A stretch of 64,000 nt of DNA, from contig NZ_BCXD01000001.1 in assembly GCF_001894925.1 (NCBI RefSeq), forward strand, positions 62,001 to 126,000, in the 5' to 3' direction. Shown here in pieces: positions 36,801 to 43,441 of the stretch. Position numbers and translations under genes: made by a program. A model generated the notes under the pieces. It saw only the letters and a program-made list of their open reading frames with translations. It had not been told where the DNA came from and did no database searches. This DNA is from Rhodococcus rhodnii NBRC 100604. Lineage in GTDB: Bacteria > Actinomycetota > Actinomycetes > Mycobacteriales > Mycobacteriaceae. Within the stretch, counting starts at the first letter, position 1. Every line of letters starts with the position of its first letter.

Positions 36801-36912
36801 CGCCGAGCGCGACGATGTCGACCGGATCACGGCCCAGATCCTGGTCGCACGGCGGACGGAACGCTCCTTCGCCAAGCCGTCGGCGAAAGGCACCCGCGAG
36901 AACGACGCATGA
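33817..36912 (+). CDS. Large SARP/AfsR-type transcriptional regulator with NB-ARC and TPR
   Basis: A 1031-residue regulator. The N-terminal OmpR-type winged helix (1-95; KVRALLGALLADAGRAVSVDRLVDALWG) leads to a bacterial transcriptional activation domain (98-245). The NB-ARC ATPase has the P-loop TGPGGVGKTRLA (299-310) and Walker-B-like LLLVDNCEHL (about 365). The C-terminal half is made of TPR-like helices (LHQEGLRLAQDLG, ALARHRQGLVVARESQDPRAVALAQEGLAGAHALAG). SARPs usually activate antibiotic or secondary-metabolite genes. Here the only neighbours are the two divergent reductases. Codon use is CTG-rich, unlike surrounding core genes. It looks intact. Confidence 0.9.
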   Translation: MYFSVLGPVPAWTADGREVDIPEAKVRALLGALLADAGRAVSVDRLVDALWGEQLPRNPAGALQTKVSRLRRALRSAEPGTEALVESTHHGYRLRIDPESLDSRRFVGLAAAAAEQPDLRTRSALLTDAVALWRAEPFSALGTPQTVHAAAEHLSEQRLTVLEMLAETRLNLGEHHAVADELAEVVARHPLRERLRALQITALYRAGRQSDALAVYDQVRRQLADDLGVDPGPELAALHQAVLAHAPALGVPPARTAAPDWRSARNTAPSTALSDLIGRRDAVSAVCDLLSTHRLVTLTGPGGVGKTRLAQEAARQMATDLPDGMHMVGLAGSAEATEQIGAALGIREEGPAGLEDALRTRRMLLLVDNCEHLIESAAEAVRQLLAAAPGLTILTTSREPLGLAGESVWTVPPLSQQDAERLFAERAASAAPGFTATAANAPSVAKVCRRLDRIPLALELAATRVRALGVEELAVRLDDRFRLLSGGARGVPPRQRSLRAVIDWSWELLSEQEQHVLRSLAVFTGGCTIEAAEAVCPGGLAVLGALIRLVDCSILTAADGPRYLLPETVAAYAQERLSETRETPALHLRHHAHYAELAARTAAGLHGPEQHRLLALRDPEQANVQSALARAVHRKDTDQALRLALDSAWYWYLRGRLGEARRSFADVLSLDEGDAGGLRAQAVLWHAGFAHLTGRTARSPAPAPVPETGSGSGDARAQWFLGHACLKAGEDLPRSEALVDRALDGARSSGDQWGIAAAQSSRSVHALLRGDLRAARSRAEEAHLIFVELSDNWGQLQTTYPLASLAAIAGDYAMATRLHQEGLRLAQDLGFPAEAADRISGLGRVALLTRDFAKADELHRKARALAAEHGYSAGEVHAEIGLALGARRQGDFDVAEQLLDKTLAWHRETAFGPGPALLLAELGFLAEQRGDATEALARHRQGLVVARESQDPRAVALAQEGLAGAHALAGRPERAARLLASARRARERAGAPLPDAERDDVDRITAQILVARRTERSFAKPSAKGTRENDA

Positions 36913-37256
36913 GCGGCCGTCCGCCGTACACACCGGGGCCTGAGGCCGGCTTCTTACGACGATCCGTCCTCGAGGTGAGCCACCCAGCGTCAACCAGCCG
37001 GGGTCGCAGGCGGAAGGGCCGTCGCCATCGCCGTCTCGGCCTTGCCCTGCTTCAGGGTGGGGTGCGCACCCGATTCCCGGAGTGTGTATGCCATCGAGAC
37101 CAGGATCCGATGCTGTTCAGCGACGGGCCGGTGCAGCAAGCGCCCGGACCATGGGTCAGCGGGATCCCCGATTACCGAAACCGGGGATCCGCCGAACAGT
37201 TGTAGATCACCGCCACTTCCTGTCCGCCCGTAGAAGGGCAGCAGTCAACGTCAGCC
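36913..37256. other. Non-coding right end of the inserted segment, with a hairpin
   Basis: No gene is supported in these 344 bp. A 9-bp inverted repeat, GGATCCCCG (37162-37170) with CGGGGATCC (37182-37190), could terminate transcription from the SARP gene or from leftward ychF. The sequence changes abruptly to ychF at 37257. Confidence 0.5.
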
Positions 37257-37818
37257 ACTACACGTTGAAGCGGAACTCGACGACGTCCCCGTCCTGCATG
37301 ACGTAGTCTTTGCCTTCCATCCGGACCTTGCCGGCGGCCTTGGCCGCTGCCATCGATCCGGCCTCGACGAGATCGTCGAACGAGACGATCTCGGCCTTGA
37401 TGAAGCCGCGCTCGAAGTCCGTGTGGATGACGCCCGCCGCCTGCGGCGCGGTGTCGCCCTTGTGGATCGTCCAGGCACGCGCTTCCTTGGGCCCCGCCGT
37501 GAGGTACGTCTGCAGGCCCAGAGTGTGGAAGCCCGTACGCGCCAGCGCATGCAGCCCCGGCTCCGTCTGGCCGATCGACTCGAGCAGTTCGAGCGCCGAC
37601 TCGTCGTCGAGCTCGAGCAACTCCGCCTCGACCTTCGCGTCCAGGAAGACGGCATCCGCCGGTGCGACCGCCGCCTTCAGCTCGGCCTTGCGGTCCTCGT
37701 CCGTGAGCACCGACTCGTCCGAGTTGAAGACGTACAGGAACGGCTTGGTCGTCATCAGGTTGAGCTCGCGCAGCAACGAGAAGTCGAGCGAGTCCTTCGC
37801 GCTGAACAGCGTCCGCCC
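37257..37818 (-). repeat. Right copy of the 562-bp ychF direct repeat
   Basis: This is the copy inside the intact ychF gene, 6316 bp to the right of its partner at 30941-31502 and in the same orientation. The first 372 bp are identical in the two copies; all three differences fall in the half next to the left junction with inserted DNA. Confidence 0.97.
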
Positions 37819-38337
37819 GTCGTCGAGGACCGCCTGAGCCTTGGCGGCCTCGTCGCGCTGCGGGCCGAGCTCCTTGTTCTTCTTCGCTTCCTTCTCGAGC
37901 CGCGGAAGCGCCTTCTCCAGGGTCTGGATGTCCGCGAGGATCAGCTCGGTCTCGATGATCTGGATGTCGGCGAGCGGATCCACCTGGCCGTCGACGTGCA
38001 CGACGTCGTCGTCGGCGAACACACGCACGACCTGACAGATCGCGTCGGCCTCGCGGATGTTCGCGAGGAACTTGTTGCCGAGCCCGGCGCCCTCGGACGC
38101 GCCCTTGACGATGCCGGCGATGTCGACGAACGACACCGTCGCGGGCACGAGCCGCTCGGAACCGAAGATCTTCGCGAGCTCGCCGAGCCGCGGATCGGGC
38201 AGCTCGACGACGCCGACATTGGGCTCGATCGTCGCGAACGGATAGTTCGCGGCGAGCACGTCGTTCTTGGTCAGCGCGTTGAAGAGGGTCGACTTACCGA
38301 CGTTGGGCAGTCCGACGATTCCGAGAGTAAGGCTCAC
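37258..38337 (-). CDS. ychF: YchF/Obg-like ATPase
   Basis: A 359-residue P-loop ATPase of the Obg-HflX group that binds ribosomes and acts in stress and redox responses. Walker A is GIVGLPNVGKSTLFNALT near residues 6-23, followed by the switch block SFVDIAGIVKGASEGAGLGNKFL. The nucleotide-specificity segment reads YVFNSDES (NxxE), the signature of ATP rather than GTP preference. A TGS domain with GWTIHKGDTAPQAAG-like sequence lies at the end. It is full length and in frame, so the duplicated right copy remains functional. Confidence 0.97.
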   Translation of the reverse strand: MSLTLGIVGLPNVGKSTLFNALTKNDVLAANYPFATIEPNVGVVELPDPRLGELAKIFGSERLVPATVSFVDIAGIVKGASEGAGLGNKFLANIREADAICQVVRVFADDDVVHVDGQVDPLADIQIIETELILADIQTLEKALPRLEKEAKKNKELGPQRDEAAKAQAVLDDGRTLFSAKDSLDFSLLRELNLMTTKPFLYVFNSDESVLTDEDRKAELKAAVAPADAVFLDAKVEAELLELDDESALELLESIGQTEPGLHALARTGFHTLGLQTYLTAGPKEARAWTIHKGDTAPQAAGVIHTDFERGFIKAEIVSFDDLVEAGSMAAAKAAGKVRMEGKDYVMQDGDVVEFRFNV

Positions 38338-38403
38338 GGTTATCCGATTCTACGGGTCGCACGCAACGCCGTCTCCGGCCCTCGCCCCAGCCCCACCGAA
38401 AGC

Positions 38404-38805
38404 TCAGCCGTACCGGTAGGGCGTCGGCGAGGGCGCATCCACCGCAGCCGACACCGCCACCGCGACGATGGCGACGTAGAACACGATGAGCAGGACGAAC
38501 AGCAGCGCCCACACGAGCAGCGCGATCTTGCCGAGCTTCTTGGCCCGATCGGAGGCGTACTGCGCCGCCTGATAGTTGCCTTCGAGCCACCGCGGCACGA
38601 CGTCGTGGACGTGATTCCAGGCCGCGAACGCGAGCGGCCAGAAGAAGAGGGTGGCTGCAACAGCCCACCCGGCGTTGCGTGGCGGAACGCCGGGTGTCCC
38701 CGGAGTCCGCTGAATCGGCGGTTGCGTCGTGATCGCCGACTGCTCCGCCCCGTACTGCGGGTAGCAGTAACCGGCACCGTAATTCTGCATGGACGTATCA
38801 CTCAT
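38404..38805 (-). CDS. CD225/dispanin-like small membrane protein
   Basis: A 133-residue protein with a Tyr/Pro/Gln-rich N-terminal ~40 residues. A re-entrant hydrophobic segment follows (NAGWAVAATLFFWPLAFAAWNHVHDVVPRWLEGNYQAAQYASDRAKKL), then a C-terminal membrane helix (LLVWALLFVLLIVFYVAIVAVAVS). The short cytoplasmic stretch with NYQAAQYAS and a basic pair is the CD225 hallmark. Bacterial members have no defined role. ATG at 38805 is chosen because a G-rich site precedes it and MSDTSM is a natural start. Confidence 0.75.
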   Translation of the reverse strand: MSDTSMQNYGAGYCYPQYGAEQSAITTQPPIQRTPGTPGVPPRNAGWAVAATLFFWPLAFAAWNHVHDVVPRWLEGNYQAAQYASDRAKKLGKIALLVWALLFVLLIVFYVAIVAVAVSAAVDAPSPTPYRYG

Positions 38806-38892
38806 GAAGCCCCCCAGATGATGCACCGGACCACTCCGGTGTCCGCGCAGAATATAGCCCGTCGCAACGACACTCGGCGAACCGACTCCTGT

Positions 38893-39471
38893 TCACTCCG
38901 CCCGTGCCACCGTCACCCGCCAGTCGCTGCCCGGCGCCCACGGCTCCATCGCCCATCCACCGAACCGGTGGACGACGGCGAAACCCTCGGCGGCGAGGTC
39001 GTCGTCGAACCGCTCGGGGGTGTAGCGGGCGCTGCTCGTGAAACCAGCGACGAACAGACCGCCGGCATCCAGATGCGCGCGGACCCGTCCGACGACGCGC
39101 CGCTCGCTTCCCGGCTCGAGGAACACCATGACGTTTCCGGCAGCGACGACGGCATCGAACGTGCAGCCGAGATCGAGTGTCGCGAGCTCGGCACGCCGGA
39201 CGTCGAGCGACGGATCCTGCCGCGCTCGGGCCAGCAACACGTCGTCGAGATCGACCGCCGTCACCGCGTGGGAACGACGCGCCAGTTCGGACCCCACTCG
39301 GCCCGTCCCGCACCCCGCGTCGAGAACCGCCGAGTCACGCGGCAGCAACGCGTCCACGAACCGTGCCTCGCCGTGCAGGTCCTCCCCGGCGTCGGCGAGT
39401 TCGTCGAAACGTTCGACATAACGCTGCGAATCGTCCTGGGAGCGTTCGGCTTCCCATCTCGTCTGCGCCAC
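38893..39471 (-). CDS. Class I SAM-dependent methyltransferase
   Basis: A 192-residue methyltransferase. Motif I is AVLDAGCGTGRVGSELARR (around 47-66), motif II is VTAVDLDDVLLARAR, and the acidic strand is FDAVVAAGNVMVFL. The remaining C-terminal strands (LFVAGFTSSARYTPERFDDDL) complete the Rossmann-like fold. The substrate is not predictable. The start is a GTG at 39471. It is divergent from cstA. Confidence 0.85.
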   Translation of the reverse strand: MAQTRWEAERSQDDSQRYVERFDELADAGEDLHGEARFVDALLPRDSAVLDAGCGTGRVGSELARRSHAVTAVDLDDVLLARARQDPSLDVRRAELATLDLGCTFDAVVAAGNVMVFLEPGSERRVVGRVRAHLDAGGLFVAGFTSSARYTPERFDDDLAAEGFAVVHRFGGWAMEPWAPGSDWRVTVARAE

Positions 39472-39587
39472 GACTCCACCCTACGTGCGGCGTCGGACAC
39501 GCCGACGAGACGGCCGCCGGCGAACTCTGTCCTTTCCCACGCGAAAGGAATACAGTGACGGGCGCCACAAGCCTCGAGAGGACATTC

Positions 39588-41882
39588 ATGACGTCGTCGC
39601 GCTCGTCTCACCACCCCGACATCGACCTCGTTCGCACCGACCCCGACCTGCCCCCGGTCGCCGTCGACGACGACTCGCCGATGAGTCCGCTCGCCCGCAT
39701 CGTGCTCGTTCTCGTGGGACTGCTCGGCGGCGTCGGCTGGTTCATGATCGCCGTGGTCCGCGGCGAGAACCCGAACTCGGTGTGGTTCGTCGTCGCTGCG
39801 GTCTGCACGTACATCGTCGCGTACCGGCTGTACTCGAAGTTCGTCGAACGCCGCATCGTCCGGCCCCGCGACGACGAGGCGACTCCCGCCGAGGAATTCG
39901 AGAACGCCAAGGACTACATGCCGACGGACCGCCGCGTCCTGTTCGGCCACCACTTCGCCGCGATCGCCGGCGCCGGCCCGCTCGTCGGACCCGTCCTCGC
40001 CGCGCAGATGGGGTATCTCCCCGGCACGCTGTGGATCATCGTCGGCGTTGTGTTCGCGGGCGCCGTTCAGGACTACCTCGTGCTGTGGCTGTCGACGAAA
40101 CGTCGTGGCCGCAGCCTCGGTCAGATGGCGCGCGACGAGATCGGCACCGTCGGCGGCGTCGCGGCCATGATCGCGGTGTTCGTCATCATGATCATCCTCA
40201 TCGCCGTGCTCGCGCTCGTCGTCGTCAACGCTCTCGCCGAAAGCCCGTGGGGCGTCTTCTCGATCGCCATGACCGTGCCGATCGCGATCTTCATGGGTAT
40301 CTATCTGCGCTACCTGAGACCGGGACGCGTGGCGGAAGTGTCGGGTATCGGCGTCGTGCTGCTGCTCCTCGCGATCATCGCGGGCGGCTGGGTGGCCGAA
40401 ACCGACTGGGGCACGGAGTGGTTCACGCTCTCCAAGACGACCATCGCCTGGTTCATCATCGGTTACGGCTTCGCCGCCTCCGTCCTGCCCGTGTGGTTGC
40501 TGCTCGCGCCCCGCGACTACCTGTCGACGTTCATGAAGATCGGCACCATCGCCCTGCTCGCCGTCGGAATCCTGGTGGCGCAGCCCGCGATCCAGATGCC
40601 CGCCGTGTCCGAATTCGCGATCGCCGGCAACGGCCCCGCCTTCGCAGGATCGCTCTTCCCGTTCCTGTTCATCACCATCGCGTGCGGTGCCCTGTCCGGC
40701 TTCCACGCCCTCATCTCGTCGGGCACCACCCCGAAACTTCTCGCGAAGCAGAAGCAGGCCCGGTTCATCGGCTACGGCGGCATGCTCACCGAGTCGTTCG
40801 TCGCGATCATGGCGCTGGTCACGGCGTGCATCATCGATCAGCACATCTACTTCGCACTCAACGCGCCGGCGACGCTGACCGGTGGAACACCGGAAACGGC
40901 AGCCGAATACGTCAACGGGCTCGGTCTCTCCGGCCCCGACATCGACCCGTCGGTGCTCAGCAACGCCGCGGCCGACGTCGGAGAGGAGTCGATCATCTCG
41001 CGGACCGGCGGCGCGCCGACGCTCGCGTTCGGCATGTCCGAGGTCCTCCACCAGTTCCTCGGCGGTGAATCGCTGAAGTCGTTCTGGTACCACTTCGCGA
41101 TCATGTTCGAGGCGCTGTTCATCCTCACGACCGTCGACGCCGGAACCCGCGTCGCGCGGTTCATGCTCTCCGACACGCTCGGCAACATCCCGGGCCGCGC
41201 GCGCCGTTTCAAGGACACGTCGTGGCGGCTCGGCGCGTGGGTGTGCTCGGCGATCGTCGTCGGGCTGTGGGGCGCGATCCTGCTCATGGGCGTCACCGAT
41301 CCCCTCGGCGGCATCAACACCCTCTTCCCGCTGTTCGGCATCGCCAATCAGCTGCTCGCCGCGATCGCGCTCACCGTCGTGCTCGTCGTCGTCGTGAAGA
41401 AGGGCCTCCTCAAATGGGCCTGGATTCCCGGTGTCCCGCTCGCGTGGGATCTCGTCGTGACGATGACGGCGTCGTGGCAGAAGATCTTCTCGGGCGACAC
41501 CTCCGTCGGCTACTGGTCCCAGCACCGCGCCTTCGTCCGCGCCAAGGCCGAGGGGCTCGAGACGTTCGGATCGGCGCGAAGCCCCGAAGCGATCGACGCC
41601 GTCATCCGCAACACCTTCGTGCAGGGAACACTCTCGATCGTGTTCGCCGTCCTCGTGCTCGTCGTCGTCGCGGCGGGCCTGTGGATCTGCTGGCGCGCCG
41701 TCCGCGCGGGCGGCCTGCCGACGACCGAGGCCCCCACCACACCCTCGCGGATCTTCGCACCCGCCGGGCTCGTCGCGACGCCCGCCGAGCGCGCCGTCCA
41801 GAAGGAATGGGACGACCTCGTCGCGCAGGGCAGGGTGCGCGCGCCCGGAGCGGCGTCGCACGGTGAGGAGGTGAGCACGTGA
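39588..41882 (+). CDS. cstA: CstA-type carbon-starvation/pyruvate transporter
   Basis: A 764-residue polytopic membrane protein of the CstA family, used for peptide or pyruvate uptake on starvation. The family blocks HHFAAIAGAGPLVGPVLAAQMGYLPGTLWIIVGVVFAGAVQDYLVL and FHALISSGTTPKLL are present. So are ESFVAIMALVTACIID and the C-terminal FPLFGIANQLLAAIAL. About 16-18 helices are expected. ATG at 39588 has GAGAGGA 5 bases upstream and gives a family-like start. Its stop overlaps the start of the small YbdD-type gene. Confidence 0.95.
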   Translation: MTSSRSSHHPDIDLVRTDPDLPPVAVDDDSPMSPLARIVLVLVGLLGGVGWFMIAVVRGENPNSVWFVVAAVCTYIVAYRLYSKFVERRIVRPRDDEATPAEEFENAKDYMPTDRRVLFGHHFAAIAGAGPLVGPVLAAQMGYLPGTLWIIVGVVFAGAVQDYLVLWLSTKRRGRSLGQMARDEIGTVGGVAAMIAVFVIMIILIAVLALVVVNALAESPWGVFSIAMTVPIAIFMGIYLRYLRPGRVAEVSGIGVVLLLLAIIAGGWVAETDWGTEWFTLSKTTIAWFIIGYGFAASVLPVWLLLAPRDYLSTFMKIGTIALLAVGILVAQPAIQMPAVSEFAIAGNGPAFAGSLFPFLFITIACGALSGFHALISSGTTPKLLAKQKQARFIGYGGMLTESFVAIMALVTACIIDQHIYFALNAPATLTGGTPETAAEYVNGLGLSGPDIDPSVLSNAAADVGEESIISRTGGAPTLAFGMSEVLHQFLGGESLKSFWYHFAIMFEALFILTTVDAGTRVARFMLSDTLGNIPGRARRFKDTSWRLGAWVCSAIVVGLWGAILLMGVTDPLGGINTLFPLFGIANQLLAAIALTVVLVVVVKKGLLKWAWIPGVPLAWDLVVTMTASWQKIFSGDTSVGYWSQHRAFVRAKAEGLETFGSARSPEAIDAVIRNTFVQGTLSIVFAVLVLVVVAAGLWICWRAVRAGGLPTTEAPTTPSRIFAPAGLVATPAERAVQKEWDDLVAQGRVRAPGAASHGEEVST

Positions 41883-42058
41883 TCGTGCGCACGGCCCGCC
41901 GCGCGTGGTGGTGGGTCGCCGAACTCATGGGAGATCACGACTACGCGCGCTACGTCGAGTTCACCCGCCGCGACGACCCGGCCGCCGCCGTCCTGACCGA
42001 ACGCGAGTACTGGCGGCAGCGTCACGACGACTCGCAGCCGCAGAGCCGCTGCTGCTGA
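41879..42058 (+). CDS. YbdD/YjiX-type small protein (DUF466)
   Basis: A 59-residue protein, VIVRTARRAWWWVAELMGDHDYARYVEF, followed by EYWRQRHDD and a Cys-Cys end. This matches the YbdD/YjiX (DUF466) family, whose members lie after cstA-type genes and are needed for transport by their partner in studied bacteria. The GTG overlaps the cstA stop as GTGA. The genetic pairing and the ...YWR(Q/x)R(H/Y) pattern make the call secure. Confidence 0.92.
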   Translation: MIVRTARRAWWWVAELMGDHDYARYVEFTRRDDPAAAVLTEREYWRQRHDDSQPQSRCC

Positions 42059-42182
42059 GATCGCGCAACGCTCGGGAGGTGGCGCGCCGCGGTGTCGATC
42101 ACCCCGCAGCCCCACCGTCGATCGCTACGATCGCCGGTGCGAGGTCTCGCGCACCGGGCGCGAGTGATCCGGAAGGACAGCT

Positions 42183-43400
42183 GTGAGCGAGAGCACTCCA
42201 TCGAGCCGGCGCCGTACCAACCCGTCACGGTTGCAACGCGACCGCGGCGATCTGATCGGCGCGGGCGGAATGTGGCTCGGGAAATGGTCGATCATCGTCA
42301 TCGCCGTCGCCGCGGCGGCAGCGGTCCTCGGGTGGGTCATCGGCGAACTGTGGGTCATCATCCTGCCGGTGCTGCTCGCCATCGTCGTGAGCACCGTCCT
42401 GTGGCCGCCCGCCCGCTTCCTCATGAAGCGCGGCGTCCCACCGGCCCTCGCCTCGCTCTCGACGCTGCTGCTCGCCCTCGCGGTCTTCGGTGGTGTCGTC
42501 GCATCGATCGTTCCTGCCGTCATCAATCAGGTCCCCGAGCTGATCGACAAGGCCACCGAGGGGATCGAGCAACTGCAGGACTGGGTGCAGGGACCGCCGA
42601 TCAACCTGCAACAGGAGCAGATCGAGAACGCGATCGGCAACGTGGTCGACTGGATGCAGAACCAGGGATCGCAGATCGCGTCCGGCGTCTACACCGGCGT
42701 GAGCACCGTCGGCTCCAGCATCATCACGCTCGTCATGGTGGTCGTCCTCACTTTCTTCTTCGTCAAGGACGGCCAGCGCTTCCTGCCGTGGCTGCACACC
42801 ATCAGCGGCAGCCGCGCCGGCCGACACGTCGAGGCCGTGTCGATCCGCATGTGGGACACGCTCGGTGGCTTCATCCGCACCCAGGCGCTCGTGAGCCTCA
42901 TCGACGCCGTGTTCATCGGCGCAGGCCTGCTCATCCTCGGCGTCCCGCTCGCCCCGGTGCTCGCGATCATCACCTTCATCGGTGGCTTCATCCCGTTCGT
43001 CGGTGCCTTCGTCGCGGGTGCGCTCGCCGTGCTCGTCGCGCTCGTCGCGAACGGCTTCACGACGGCGCTCATCGTCCTCGCGATCATCATCGCGGTGCAG
43101 CAGATCGAGGGGAACGTGCTGCAGCCGGTCCTGCAGAGCCGCAGCATGAACCTCCACGCCGTCGTCGTCCTGCTCTCGGTGACCGCCGGCGGCTCGCTGT
43201 TCGGCATCATCGGCGCGTTCCTCGCCGTGCCCACCGCGGCGGTCGCGGCCGTCGTCCTGCGCTACATCAACGAACAGGTGGACGTTCGCACCTCGGACAA
43301 CATGGAGACGCCACCACGCGGCGAGGAACCCGAGCCCGACCCGGATCCGGACGGGACGATCCGTGACAACGACCCGAGTTCGTCACGCGTCGAGGACTGA
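42183..43400 (+). CDS. AI-2E-family (PerM/YdiK-like) transporter
   Basis: A 405-residue protein with eight membrane helices in the AI-2E/PerM pattern. Two N-terminal helix pairs are followed by a soluble amphipathic segment (about 115-175; LIDKATEGIEQLQDWVQGP). A C-terminal core has FFFVKDGQRFLPWL, IDAVFIGAGLLILGVPLAPVLAIITFIGGFIPFVGAF and a VQQIEGNVLQPVLQSR motif. Members export signals, alkali cations or unknown metabolites. GTG at 42183 follows AAGGA. The Asp/Glu/Pro-rich C-terminal tail is acidic. It runs into the terminator shared with sbcC. Confidence 0.88.
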   Translation: MSESTPSSRRRTNPSRLQRDRGDLIGAGGMWLGKWSIIVIAVAAAAAVLGWVIGELWVIILPVLLAIVVSTVLWPPARFLMKRGVPPALASLSTLLLALAVFGGVVASIVPAVINQVPELIDKATEGIEQLQDWVQGPPINLQQEQIENAIGNVVDWMQNQGSQIASGVYTGVSTVGSSIITLVMVVVLTFFFVKDGQRFLPWLHTISGSRAGRHVEAVSIRMWDTLGGFIRTQALVSLIDAVFIGAGLLILGVPLAPVLAIITFIGGFIPFVGAFVAGALAVLVALVANGFTTALIVLAIIIAVQQIEGNVLQPVLQSRSMNLHAVVVLLSVTAGGSLFGIIGAFLAVPTAAVAAVVLRYINEQVDVRTSDNMETPPRGEEPEPDPDPDGTIRDNDPSSSRVED

Positions 43401-43410
43401 CACCCGGCGG

Positions 43411-43441
43411 GATGATCGCGGGCGATCAGCCCGCGATCATC
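43411..43441. terminator. Shared bidirectional terminator
   Basis: A perfect 13-bp stem, GATGATCGCGGGC (43411-43423) with its complement at 43429-43441 and a 5-base loop, lies between the convergent transporter and sbcC genes. It overlaps the last codons and stop of sbcC. Confidence 0.85.

Larger units (their letters stand above)
31503..37256. mobile_element. 5.75-kb inserted segment flanked by ychF direct repeats
   Basis: The DNA between the two ychF repeats holds two imine-reductase-like genes and one divergent SARP regulator, with non-coding stretches at both ends. Leucine is mainly CTG here, against mainly CTC in flanking core genes, and the proteins look Streptomyces-like. No integrase, transposase or terminal inverted repeat is visible. 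A direct duplication of this form is what a single crossover of a circle carrying a ychF fragment would leave. This is an inference from structure. Confidence 0.75.

Noticed and set aside
31503-37256. Transposon or integrase-driven island
   Set aside because: No transposase, integrase, terminal inverted repeats or short target duplication seen; homologous recombination explains the flanking repeats better.
39261-41861. 866-residue leftward open frame opposite cstA
   Set aside because: Composition is Arg/Asp/His-rich shadow sequence; cstA on the other strand is a clear family member.
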